NCBI RefSeq assembly: GCF_002257585.1
Contig: NZ_CP022743.1
Coordinates: 496,001 to 560,000, forward strand
From: Mucilaginibacter xinganensis
GTDB taxonomy: Bacteria; Bacteroidota; Bacteroidia; Sphingobacteriales; Sphingobacteriaceae
DNA length: 64,000 bases
Direction of reading: 5' to 3'
The notes under the pieces were generated by a model. The model had not been told where the DNA came from, did not search any database, and saw nothing but the letters and a program-made list of their open reading frames with translations. How positions within the stretch are numbered: position 1 is the first letter of the stretch; each line of letters begins with the position of its first letter. The position numbers and the translations under genes are program-made. Shown piece after piece: positions 17,646 to 25,958 of the stretch.

Positions 17646-17653
17646 CAAAACTA
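17646..17653 (-). promoter_or_regulatory. Putative -7 element of the NlpC/P60 gene
   Basis: CAAAACTA on the plus strand reads TAGTTTTG on the minus strand and fits TAnnTTTG, about 70 bases before the start codon. Confidence 0.35.
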
Positions 17654-17729
17654 TCTAAATTTTTTAAAATTGCAACAGAATGACTGTTTTTTTTCAACAT
17701 TTGTGTCCGATTGTTAATTGCGAAAGAAT

Positions 17730-17773
17730 TTATTCACAAAATGTCAAATTTTTAAATTTTTAATTGTGAATAA
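17730..17773. repeat. 10-bp inverted repeat in the NlpC-pdhA intergenic region
   Basis: TTATTCACAA (17730-17739) and TTGTGAATAA (17764-17773) are exact inverted copies separated by 24 very AT-rich bases. A candidate site for a dimeric regulator, or chance in AT-rich DNA. Confidence 0.5.
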
Positions 17774-17915
17774 TTTCCGGGAATTAGTGTTGTTTTTACA
17801 CACGGTTTTGTTTTTTGGAGCGGCATTGAGCGGTATATTAAAAATATTACAAATCTTTTTCGCAAAATCGTCGTTTAATCAGCACAATGCAGTTTCTATA
17901 TTTCATAGATATAAT

Positions 17916-17923
17916 TAGATTTG
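17916..17923 (+). promoter_or_regulatory. Putative -7 element (TAGATTTG) of pdhA
   Basis: TAGATTTG fits TAnnTTTG and ends 30 bases before the pdhA ATG. A weak TTTC about 20 bases upstream (17893) may serve as the -33 element. Confidence 0.5.
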
Positions 17924-17953
17924 CGCTTTATAATAATTGATCGTTTATAATAC

Positions 17954-18949
17954 ATGAGTTCAATCGAAATAAATAAGGACACCTACCTGATGTGGTACGA
18001 GTCAATGCTTTTGATGCGAAAGTTCGAAGAAAAAGCAGGGCAATTATACGGACAGCAAAAAATAAGGGGTTTTTGCCACTTATATATTGGACAGGAAGCC
18101 GTGTTGGCCGGAGCAATGTCTGTACTTAAACAAGAGGACAGCATGATAACCGCTTATCGCGATCATGCGCACGCTATTGCCAAAGGCGTTAGCTCAAATG
18201 CTATAATGGCCGAACTGTATGGAAAAGCTACCGGATGCTCAAAAGGCAAAGGAGGCTCTATGCACATGTTTGATAAAGAAAAACATTTTTATGGAGGTCA
18301 CGGCATTGTAGGCGGGCAAGTTCCCCTGGGCGCTGGTATAGCCTTTGCTGAAAAGTATAAAGGGACCGAATTTTTGAACGTTGCTTACATGGGCGACGGT
18401 GCTGTGCGCCAGGGTGCACTTACCGAAACTTTCAACATGGCGGCGCTTTGGAAACTGCCGGTAATATTTGTTTGCGAAAACAACGGTTATGCAATGGGTA
18501 CCTCGTTAGAGCGTACAACAGCACAAACTGACATTTATAAATTAGGCTTGCCTTACGGAATCCCTTCATCACCGGTTGATGGTATGGATCCGGCGGCTGT
18601 ACATAAAGCGATGGATGAAGCTGCTCAGCGTGCCCGTGCCGGTGAAGGACCAACCTTCCTCGAAATGCGTACCTACCGTTATAAAGGCCACTCCATGTCC
18701 GATCCGCAAAAGTATCGTACCAAAGAGGAGCTTGAATCATACAAAGCAAAAGACCCTATTGAGTTAACCCGGCACACCATACTTTCGGAAGGTTACGCTG
18801 ACGAAAAATGGTTTGAAGAAATTGATGCGAAAATAAAAGCTGAAGTTGACGAGTCGGTAAAATTTGCTGAGGAATCTCCATGGCCTGAGGCGTCAGAGTT
18901 ATATACTGATGTTTACGTGCAGAAAGATTACCCTTATATAATGAGCTAA
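17954..18949 (+). CDS. pdhA: Pyruvate dehydrogenase E1 component, alpha subunit
   Basis: A 331-residue thiamine diphosphate enzyme subunit that decarboxylates pyruvate and passes the acetyl group to E2 lipoyl arms. Motifs include FCHLYIGQEAVLAG, the AYRDHAHAIAKG segment, GGSMHMFD with HFYGGHGIVGGQVPLGAG, and the ThDP/Mg site GDGAVRQG to CENNGYAMGT. The phosphorylation-loop-like YRYKGHSMSDP is present. Length is normal for the alpha chain of a two-chain E1. It is followed 48 bases later by the E2 gene. No gene for the beta chain lies in this window, so E1 beta must be encoded elsewhere. E3 (lpdA) opens at 62894. Confidence 0.96.
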   Translation: MSSIEINKDTYLMWYESMLLMRKFEEKAGQLYGQQKIRGFCHLYIGQEAVLAGAMSVLKQEDSMITAYRDHAHAIAKGVSSNAIMAELYGKATGCSKGKGGSMHMFDKEKHFYGGHGIVGGQVPLGAGIAFAEKYKGTEFLNVAYMGDGAVRQGALTETFNMAALWKLPVIFVCENNGYAMGTSLERTTAQTDIYKLGLPYGIPSSPVDGMDPAAVHKAMDEAAQRARAGEGPTFLEMRTYRYKGHSMSDPQKYRTKEELESYKAKDPIELTRHTILSEGYADEKWFEEIDAKIKAEVDESVKFAEESPWPEASELYTDVYVQKDYPYIMS

Positions 18950-18997
18950 TCGTTATATTTAAATTGAATTTATAAGAACTATTGAATCAAATAATAT

Positions 18998-20677
18998 ATG
19001 GCCGAAGTAGTTAAAATGCCTAAAATGAGCGATACCATGACCGAAGGGGTATTGGCAAAGTGGCATAAGAAAGTTGGTGATAAGGTAAAATCAGGCGATG
19101 TATTGGCCGAAATTGAAACCGATAAAGCCACCATGGATTTTGAATCGTACCAGGATGGCACCCTGCTTTACATAGGTGTTGAAGAAGGCAAAGCTGTTCC
19201 GGTTGATGCACTGATCGCTGTTATAGGAAAAGAAGGTGAAGATTACCAGGCTGCAATAAATGCGGCGGGCAGTGCTGCACCAACTGCTGAAAAGGCAGAA
19301 GCCCCTGCTGAAGCAAAAGCACCCGCAGCTGCTGAAGAAAAGAAACCTGCAGCCCCCGTTGAGGCAAAACCTAAAGTTGATAAAAGCAGTATCCCTGCAA
19401 CGGTGATCCGTATGCCGGCCCTTAGCGATACCATGACGGAAGGCGTTATAAACAAATGGAACTTTAAAGTTGGCGACACTGTAAAAAGTGATGACGCGCT
19501 GGCCGATGTAGAAACTGACAAAGCCACCATGGAGGTTGTTGGTTACGAAGCCGGGACGTTATTATATATAGGCCCCAAAGAAGGCGAGGCTGCACCGGTT
19601 AATGGCATTATTGCTATTGTTGGTAAAGCCGGCACTGATATTACGCCCCTGCTAACGGATGACGAGGCCGCCCCTGCTGCAAAAGCAGAAGAAGCCCCTG
19701 CCGCCGAAGCAGCGAAAGCTGAAGAGTCGGACAGCCCGGCTGATGCTACTTCAACAGATGATAGTCGGGTTAAAGCATCACCGCTTGCCCGCAAAATAGC
19801 AAAAGAAAAGGGCATCAGCCTTAATGATGTAAAAGGCAGTGCCGAAGGCGGCCGCATTATTAAGAAAGATGTTGAAGAATACGTACCGGCTGCCAAAGCT
19901 GCTGCGCCTGCTGCTGTGGCAAGTGCCGCTCCTTCAGCAACACCTGCACCAGCTGCAAAACCGGCTCCGGCACCATTGGCGCCATACACCGGTGAGGAAA
20001 AATATACCGAGAAGCCGGTTAGTCAGATGCGGAAGGTGATCAGCAAGCGCTTAAGCGAAAGCTTGTTTACTGCTCCGCACTTCTACGTAACCATGAGCAT
20101 TGATATGGACCAGGCTATAGCCGCCCGTACCCGTATTAATGAAGTGGCCCCTGTCAAAATCTCATTTAACGATTTTGTATTGAAAGCTTGCGCCGTGGCC
20201 TTAAAACAACACCCCGCTATTAACTCATCATACCTGGGCGATAAGATCCGCACCAACGAGCATGTGCACATTGGTGTTGCCGTTGCTGTTGACGAAGGCT
20301 TGCTAGTTCCGGTAGTGCGTTTTGCCGATGGTAAATCATTAAGCCGTATTAGTGCCGAAGTAAAAGACTTTGCACAAAAAGCAAAAGCAAAAAAACTGCA
20401 ACCCTCAGATTGGGAAGGCTCTACCTTCACGATATCAAACCTTGGTATGTTTGGAGTTGAAGAGTTTACCGCCATTATTAATACACCTGATGCCTGTATC
20501 CTTGCCGTTAGCGGCATTCAGCAGGTGCCTGTTGTTAAGAATGGTGCAGTAGTACCGGGTAATGTAATGAAGGTAACCCTAAGCTGCGACCACCGCGTGG
20601 TTGACGGTGCAACAGGTGCCGCATTCCTGCAAACACTAAAATCATTACTGGAAGAACCGGTAAGGCTTTTGATATAA
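18998..20677 (+). CDS. pdhC: Pyruvate dehydrogenase E2, dihydrolipoamide acetyltransferase with two lipoyl domains
   Basis: A 559-residue core subunit. Two lipoyl domains carry the ETDKATM motif with lipoylated Lys43 and Lys175. They are joined by Ala/Pro/Glu-rich flexible linkers (about 90-128 and 222-256). The peripheral subunit-binding domain lies at about 257-294 (ASPLARKIAKEKGISL). The catalytic domain (about 335-559) ends with SCDHRVVDGATGAAF, where His532 is the catalytic base. It transfers the acetyl group to CoA. The long reverse-strand ORF under the linker is a shadow of the Ala-rich codons. A strong terminator follows at 20701-20736. Confidence 0.97.
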   Translation: MAEVVKMPKMSDTMTEGVLAKWHKKVGDKVKSGDVLAEIETDKATMDFESYQDGTLLYIGVEEGKAVPVDALIAVIGKEGEDYQAAINAAGSAAPTAEKAEAPAEAKAPAAAEEKKPAAPVEAKPKVDKSSIPATVIRMPALSDTMTEGVINKWNFKVGDTVKSDDALADVETDKATMEVVGYEAGTLLYIGPKEGEAAPVNGIIAIVGKAGTDITPLLTDDEAAPAAKAEEAPAAEAAKAEESDSPADATSTDDSRVKASPLARKIAKEKGISLNDVKGSAEGGRIIKKDVEEYVPAAKAAAPAAVASAAPSATPAPAAKPAPAPLAPYTGEEKYTEKPVSQMRKVISKRLSESLFTAPHFYVTMSIDMDQAIAARTRINEVAPVKISFNDFVLKACAVALKQHPAINSSYLGDKIRTNEHVHIGVAVAVDEGLLVPVVRFADGKSLSRISAEVKDFAQKAKAKKLQPSDWEGSTFTISNLGMFGVEEFTAIINTPDACILAVSGIQQVPVVKNGAVVPGNVMKVTLSCDHRVVDGATGAAFLQTLKSLLEEPVRLLI

Positions 20678-20700
20678 TTTCAGAATTGGAATTACTGAAA

Positions 20701-20736
20701 AAGAAAAGCGATGGGAGGAATTTCATCGCTTTTCTT
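20701..20736 (+). terminator. Terminator after pdhC
   Basis: A perfect 13-bp stem (20701-20713 with 20724-20736) around a 10-base loop; the stem's T-rich side ends it. It finishes 4 bases before the ATG of the next gene, whose GGAGG-like sequence lies in the loop. Confidence 0.8.
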
Positions 20737-20740
20737 ATGA

Positions 20741-21112
20741 ATGACGATATTTACCTTACAATTTACTTCAGAAATGACACTTCGCAAAGCAGAAGCTCTA
20801 CTAATGGCTATTGAATCTAATTTAGATGGACGAATGAAGTACCAATATGAGGTAATCAAACCGCATGGTTTCAGATTTAGGATAGAGGATTGCATAAGTG
20901 GTAAAATAAGTCATTTAGATTTTAATCTTAAGAAAGGTAGAGATGTTGATGTTGAATTTGCCTGCGATGGATTTAGCTTCAACTTCCCGCTGAAAAAAAA
21001 CGTTGGGAGCATGGTTTTTAACTTAAATGATTTTAGCCTCCTGCTTGAATATGGGATAAAGATTGATGAAAATTCATCGAATCGCGGGTTGGATTTAGAC
21101 GTTGAATTTTAA
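20741..21112 (+). CDS. Hypothetical protein (123 aa)
   Basis: A 123-residue soluble protein that I do not recognise. It looks alpha/beta with an N-terminal LQFTSEMTLRKAEALLMAIE helix and several beta strands (FRFRIEDCISGK, DVDVEFACDGFSFNFPL); the phrase DVDVEF and a related LDVEF recur. Base use is clearly more AT-rich than pdhC or the following peptidase gene, and it sits directly against the pdhC terminator, so it may be a recent arrival. The start codon is the ATG immediately after the hairpin; a start further inside (Met12) is possible. Confidence 0.55.
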   Translation: MTIFTLQFTSEMTLRKAEALLMAIESNLDGRMKYQYEVIKPHGFRFRIEDCISGKISHLDFNLKKGRDVDVEFACDGFSFNFPLKKNVGSMVFNLNDFSLLLEYGIKIDENSSNRGLDLDVEF

Positions 21113-21189
21113 AACTTACTGATATAAGAAACCAAATTGTGATGGCTTTGTTTAATAGACCTTGTCCATAGTACTGCAAATACGCTCTC

Positions 21190-21963
21190 ATGCTTTATAT
21201 CATCATCCTAGTAGTTCTTTTAATAATTACCATTTACCGGCGCAAACGTAAAAGAGTGCTCACCCAGGTTATTCTTACCGATGCGCAAAAGAAGCTGCTG
21301 GCAAATGAGGTTGATTTTTATGACCAGCTTTCGGATGCTGACAAGGTTTATTTTGAAGATAAGGTGGAGCAGTTTTTAGACGATGTAAATATTGAAGGCG
21401 TAGGCCTGCAGGTAAGTGATCTGGACCGGTTGATGGTAGCCTCAAGTGCGGTGATCCCCATTTTTGGCTTTAAAGACTGGCGCTATCGCAACGTTACCAA
21501 CGTTTTATTATACCCTGATACCTTTGATAAAGATTACCAATATGAAGCCGCTGATGGCCGGAATATTATGGGGATGGTAGGCTCCGGTTATATGAACGGA
21601 CAAATGATTTTATCACGAAGCGCACTGGTGAAAGGATTTTCAAAAAGCTCCGGGAAAGAAAATACAGCTATTCATGAATTTGTGCACCTGCTTGATAAAG
21701 CTGATGGTGCTACCGATGGCGTTCCTGAAGACTTTTTGCCCTACACTTATGTAAAACCCTGGGTGCACATGATGCACCAGGAAATCCATAAAATTGAAAT
21801 GGGCCACTCAGACATTGATCCTTATGCAACAACCAATGAGGCTGAATTTTTTGCCGTGGTAGCTGAATATTTTTTTGAAAAACCGGACCAGTTTAAGATA
21901 AAGCACCCGGAACTTTATGATACGTTAAGCAGAATCTTCGCGCAAGATCCGGCGAAGGGGTGA
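21190..21963 (+). CDS. MtfA/M90-type zinc peptidase, membrane-anchored
   Basis: A 257-residue protein with an N-terminal anchor (LYIIILVVLLIITIY, 2-16). The M90 (glucose-regulated metallopeptidase, MtfA-like) signature is HEFVHLLDKADG, with zinc ligands His162 and His166 and catalytic Glu163, followed by the downstream NEAEFFAVVAEYFFEKP segment that supplies the third ligand Glu. E. coli MtfA is soluble, regulates the PTS glucose system through Mlc and has peptidase activity; the membrane anchor here differs. The physiological target is unknown. Confidence 0.9.
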   Translation: MLYIIILVVLLIITIYRRKRKRVLTQVILTDAQKKLLANEVDFYDQLSDADKVYFEDKVEQFLDDVNIEGVGLQVSDLDRLMVASSAVIPIFGFKDWRYRNVTNVLLYPDTFDKDYQYEAADGRNIMGMVGSGYMNGQMILSRSALVKGFSKSSGKENTAIHEFVHLLDKADGATDGVPEDFLPYTYVKPWVHMMHQEIHKIEMGHSDIDPYATTNEAEFFAVVAEYFFEKPDQFKIKHPELYDTLSRIFAQDPAKG

Positions 21964-22008
21964 AGACTAATGACCCCGCCGCTGTTACAATGATAATAGT
22001 GGAATGCG

Positions 22009-22617
22009 CTAATTCGTAGGTATTAGCCCCTGCAGTTCCTGCCCCTTATATATCATATATAAACCATAACATGATGTGGCCACAGCAATCCCGATTCCTG
22101 TAAATGCAGAAACATTGGGTTGGGATAATGTGTGATTTAAGCTAAACGCGATACCTAAAACAGCTATTATAGTGCTCCAGGTTGCAAGGTAGTAATCAAT
22201 GGTGCGTTTAAATACCCGGGCCAAAGGGTAAAAGTGAAGTCCTACAACCAATGCAATAACCGGGATAGTTAGCTCGGGGTGGCCAATGTTTATTACAACG
22301 TTTATGGCAATAAAGATTCCCAACCCCTCTGCACCAAAAACAATCCCGAACCACTTGCCCCTCTTTTTTTCTTCGGCTTTGTCTTCTTCCGATTCAACTT
22401 TTGGAAAATGGCCGGCTATCCTGAACAAGGAAATTCCATTAATTACAAAGGCTATGGCCAGCACAGGAAACGGGATCAGGCCCCAGGCATAAGCTGTACC
22501 ATGCAAGCCACCGTACGCAATACCCGCCCATATAAGGGTAAAACAAGCCATCATCAGCAAGCCGGATGCAATGCCTTTCACTGCATCGGCGGGTATCAGG
22601 TGCGGTTGGTTATTCAT
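22009..22617 (-). CDS. Conserved hypothetical multi-pass membrane protein
   Basis: A 202-residue protein with about six membrane helices (for example GIASGLLMMACFTLIWAGIA, LIPFPVLAIAFVINGISLF, GIVFGAEGLGIFIAINVVI, IPVIALVVGLHFYPLARVF, TWSTIIAVLGIAFSL). A charged cytosolic loop, KVESEEDKAEEKKRGKW, separates the first two helices from the rest. No catalytic motif is evident and I do not assign a family. It lies downstream of the M28 gene on the same strand, 23 bases after its start region ends. Confidence 0.75.
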   Translation of the reverse strand: MNNQPHLIPADAVKGIASGLLMMACFTLIWAGIAYGGLHGTAYAWGLIPFPVLAIAFVINGISLFRIAGHFPKVESEEDKAEEKKRGKWFGIVFGAEGLGIFIAINVVINIGHPELTIPVIALVVGLHFYPLARVFKRTIDYYLATWSTIIAVLGIAFSLNHTLSQPNVSAFTGIGIAVATSCYGLYMIYKGQELQGLIPTN

Positions 22618-22640
22618 TTTCCAGTTTAGGTTGTGTATGA

Positions 22641-23939
22641 TTATTTTTCAAGTTTAGGGACTCTTTTGGGTGTATCTGCGCCCGAAACAATTCCCCTTGA
22701 ACTTAATGCAATCGCCCGGATCGTTGCTGTGATGTTCGCAACATCAAGTGTGCTCAAGTCATCGCCAACGGTATGGTAAAATTTATCAATGTCAATCTGG
22801 TCTGTTGATATGGTATGCGCGGGAACGCCTACGGCTGCCAATGAGGCGTTATCGCTGCGATAAAACAGGTTCTGCTCCGGGTACGGATCCGGGTAAAATT
22901 TAAAGGCGGTTCCTTCCAGGTTCTTTTGCAGAATAGTGCCGAAATCGGAACGTTCAAAGCCCGTAATAAACGCAGAATTTTCGCCGAATTTAGAAGCTTT
23001 ACCAATCATTTCTATATTGAACATAGCAACAACTTTATCAGGGTCAACCGTGGTAGCAAAATGCTGTGAGCCAAACTCACCAATCTCTTCAGCCGTAAAG
23101 GCTACAAAAATTAAGGTACGTGCATTGTTGTTAAGCTTTTTATAGTACTTAGCAAGCGTAATTACCGCTGTAGTGCCTGATGCATCATCGTCGGCACCGT
23201 TGGCAATACTATCGCCCTTTACCGGTTTAATGATCCCTAAGTGATCATAGTGCCCGCCAAAGATCACAGACTCATCCGGTTTGGTTTTGCCCGGGATCAT
23301 TCCAACAATATTGAATAACGGAAGCTCTTCTGCTTTACCTGTATAGCTAACATCAAATGATTTAATGTCGTCATGATTGCCTAATACAAAAACCAGCGCC
23401 TGGTCGTCATTCTTCTTATTCGAAATGGAACCCTTTAAGGAGCGGGCTCTTAAATTTTGAAAAATGGCAGTAAACTGCGGATCAACCAGGATCAGCATTT
23501 TTTTGCCACTTTTTATATAGCTCATATATTCGGTGCGAAAGTTTTTGCCTGCGCCTAACTTAGCCACCTGCACATCGCTGTTGTTGGTCCAGTTAAGCAT
23601 AGTGGCCCCGGTGCTGGCAAATACGCTGTCTTGCGGAATCATCCTGCCATTGATATTTACCAGCGTTTTAAGCGCGGTTGTACGCGTCATGGTAAAGTTT
23701 TGGCGAAAGTCTTTATTGCCGGTTAAAGGAACCAGTCCAGCCTGCTTGTATTGGCTCTCAATGTATTGTGCTGCTTTTTCAATGCCAGGTGTAAATGTTG
23801 CCCGGCCCTGCATGTCATCAGCAGATAAGGTTTTAATAACCTGGCCCACCTCATCTTGTTTTATCAATTTATTTACATCCTGTCCAAAGCTGTAAGTTGT
23901 TGCAGCCAGTAAGGCTAATGCTATTATGGTTTTTTTCAT
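22641..23939 (-). CDS. Secreted M28 family zinc aminopeptidase
   Basis: A 432-residue protein with a signal peptide (IIALALLAATTYSFGQ). The M28 domain holds the co-catalytic zinc ligands: His230 and Asp232 in FGGHYDHLG, Asp250 in NGADDDASG, the general base Glu284 with ligand Glu285 in FTAEEIGEFG, and later Asp and His residues in the IEMIGKASKFG and HTVGDDLSTLD segments. A protease-associated-like insert lies between about 90 and 220. It releases N-terminal amino acids from peptides in the periplasm or outside. It starts 4 bases after the M61 gene, so the two peptidases are co-transcribed. Confidence 0.93.
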   Translation of the reverse strand: MKKTIIALALLAATTYSFGQDVNKLIKQDEVGQVIKTLSADDMQGRATFTPGIEKAAQYIESQYKQAGLVPLTGNKDFRQNFTMTRTTALKTLVNINGRMIPQDSVFASTGATMLNWTNNSDVQVAKLGAGKNFRTEYMSYIKSGKKMLILVDPQFTAIFQNLRARSLKGSISNKKNDDQALVFVLGNHDDIKSFDVSYTGKAEELPLFNIVGMIPGKTKPDESVIFGGHYDHLGIIKPVKGDSIANGADDDASGTTAVITLAKYYKKLNNNARTLIFVAFTAEEIGEFGSQHFATTVDPDKVVAMFNIEMIGKASKFGENSAFITGFERSDFGTILQKNLEGTAFKFYPDPYPEQNLFYRSDNASLAAVGVPAHTISTDQIDIDKFYHTVGDDLSTLDVANITATIRAIALSSRGIVSGADTPKRVPKLEK

Positions 23940-23943
23940 GTTT

Positions 23944-25815
23944 TTATTTGACTTTTGATGATAGCCAATTGTTACGAAATATTTGTTGTTCTGTTGTTAA
24001 AGTTTTACCGGCCTTCTCATTAGTAATTACCTCAAGTGCCGGGTTTTCTTCCAAAACTACAGTGGTTTCGTGGTCGCCGGTGCGGTTCTTATAGTTCACT
24101 ACCAACTTATCGCCGATGTTTTTTGTTGCCACAATATCGGTAAATGATTTTGCATCGGTTATATCTTTTCCGTCGGCTTTTAATATAATATCGCCCGCAT
24201 CCAGCCCGGCTTTATAAATAGGTGTGCCCTGTACGGTGCTTGTTTGTATAGGTAAGCCCACAGCACCCGCTGTTCTGGCCACGCCTGAACGCCCGCGCGT
24301 TTGTGCCACTGATAGCGGCCCGGCCCATGCTTTGCCGGCGGCACCCTTTTGCAATATTAATCCGGCTTTTGCAAGCAGGCTTTCATAGTCGTTTTTATCA
24401 AGGCCGTAAATGAACTTACTAAAAAAATCCGCTGCAAATTTGGGGTTTTTAGTAACCTGGCCAAGGTCGGCCTGCAAATCGGGAATGGTGTACGGCTTCA
24501 TCACTTTACCGCGGTTAAGCCAAACGGTGCGCATGTAGTCGTCGAGCGTAAGGTTAAAGTCGCTGCGCAGGCGCAGGTCAAGCGCCAGGGCTATCGCACC
24601 GCCATAAACGTAATAACTTGTAAATACATTGTTGTTGTTATTTGGATCGATGGAAACCCCGGCATCAGCAAACACCGAGTAGCGGCTCATTTGCGGCGCT
24701 GAATAATTTTTTGAGGCGGGTTTGTTTAATACAGAATTAACAAGACCGGCAATAGTGCCAGTATAATCATCAATATTCTGGAACCCGGAGCGAACCAGTA
24801 GCAATTCGCCATAATATTGGGTAAAGCCTTCGGCAAACCACAACTCACTGCTCATATTGGCATGCTCAAAGTTAAACGGCTCCAATGATTTTGGACGAAT
24901 GCGTTTTACATTCCAGCTGTGAAAGTATTCGTGCGAGAAAGTGCCGAGCAGGGCAACCTCATTACCCTCCACTTTAGTAGCAGGCTGCACAATGCAGGTT
25001 GAGTTGCGGTGCTCCATTCCATCGCCCGATACAGTTGGATACACGTCATCCAAAAAAGTATATTCTCCATAATCGTAAGCGGGTAATTCGCCAAAAACAG
25101 ATTTCTCCTCTAATGCCATTTTTTGTACCATCCTGCTAAAATTGTCAATCACGGCCTGGCTATCATCCGAGTGCACGGTAAGGTTTATTTTCTCAGTCTT
25201 GCCATTGGTATTTACAACATTCCAACTGCTTATTTTATAATCAGAAAGCTCAGTTGGGCTGTCCATCATATATTGCATATCTGGCGCGCTGTAAATTTTA
25301 CCGCTTTCATGCTTAAGCTGCGAAGCCACCCGCCAGCCATATTTATCAAGATCATTAAACTCAAACTGGATCGGGCGTTTTTCAAGCCCCGGGATCCACA
25401 TAAATGTAGCAGGCATGTTTAAGTGGGCATGGCTGGGGTCTATCCCTGCATAAGTGCCGTCGGTAAGATTGGCAAATAAGGTATAGCTTATTTTTACCGT
25501 TTCGGAATGCGGGCCAACTTCATATACGTCGCCTTCAATTTGCTTTATGGCTACTGGTTTCCCCCTGCCGTCGGTGGCGGTTACATTGTAAATGTTTTTG
25601 CCAAACTCATGCGTGGCATAACGCCCGGCTGATGAGCGGCTCATGCGCACTTTAAAATTGCCATCGGGTGCCTGTGGCACAAACATCACTATTTCTGCTT
25701 CGTGGTGGGCTGCATTAGGAAATGAAACCGAATAAAATATAGGCCTCACCGGTTGCTGGGCCATTAATGCAGACGTTATAAAACAAATTCCTGCGAGTAA
25801 AAATAATTTCTTCAT
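23944..25815 (-). CDS. Secreted M61 (glycyl aminopeptidase) family protease with PDZ domain
   Basis: A 623-residue protein with a signal peptide (LFLLAGICFITSALMAQ). An N-terminal beta domain of the M61 family comes first. The zinc site is HEYFH (His295, Glu296, His299) inside FSHEYFHSWNVKRIRPKSLE, with the third ligand Glu in ELWFAEGFTQYYGELLLVRS. A C-terminal PDZ domain (about 510-600) has GTPIYKAGLDAGDIILKADG. Family members favour N-terminal Gly and Ala residues. It is first in a pair with the M28 gene. Confidence 0.93.
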   Translation of the reverse strand: MKKLFLLAGICFITSALMAQQPVRPIFYSVSFPNAAHHEAEIVMFVPQAPDGNFKVRMSRSSAGRYATHEFGKNIYNVTATDGRGKPVAIKQIEGDVYEVGPHSETVKISYTLFANLTDGTYAGIDPSHAHLNMPATFMWIPGLEKRPIQFEFNDLDKYGWRVASQLKHESGKIYSAPDMQYMMDSPTELSDYKISSWNVVNTNGKTEKINLTVHSDDSQAVIDNFSRMVQKMALEEKSVFGELPAYDYGEYTFLDDVYPTVSGDGMEHRNSTCIVQPATKVEGNEVALLGTFSHEYFHSWNVKRIRPKSLEPFNFEHANMSSELWFAEGFTQYYGELLLVRSGFQNIDDYTGTIAGLVNSVLNKPASKNYSAPQMSRYSVFADAGVSIDPNNNNNVFTSYYVYGGAIALALDLRLRSDFNLTLDDYMRTVWLNRGKVMKPYTIPDLQADLGQVTKNPKFAADFFSKFIYGLDKNDYESLLAKAGLILQKGAAGKAWAGPLSVAQTRGRSGVARTAGAVGLPIQTSTVQGTPIYKAGLDAGDIILKADGKDITDAKSFTDIVATKNIGDKLVVNYKNRTGDHETTVVLEENPALEVITNEKAGKTLTTEQQIFRNNWLSSKVK

Positions 25816-25958
25816 CTATATAAATTAACAGCGATGAAATTACTGAAAGTAGTTGTAAAAGTTGTAGTTGTTTTAAAAGTTACAGATTTGGGGATGTTAT
25901 AGGGGTTGAAAAAATTATAAAAGGTTAGTGCGTTCAATTATCTACACCATTACAACAA

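Larger units (their letters stand above)
17575..17953. other. 379-bp AT-rich divergent intergenic region
   Basis: Between the divergent NlpC/P60 and pdhA genes. It holds no ORF worth calling. Visible elements are a candidate minus-strand promoter (17646-17653), a 10-bp inverted repeat (17730-17773) and a candidate pdhA promoter (17916-17923). Confidence 0.7.

Noticed and set aside
19543..19989. Long minus-strand ORF, Ala-rich, under pdhC
   Set aside because: It mirrors the Ala/Pro/Glu-rich linkers of the E2 subunit; no own start context and low-complexity composition.
25840..25900. GTTGTAAAAGTTGTAGTTG-like short repeats
   Set aside because: Low-complexity repetition without a clean unit or symmetry.
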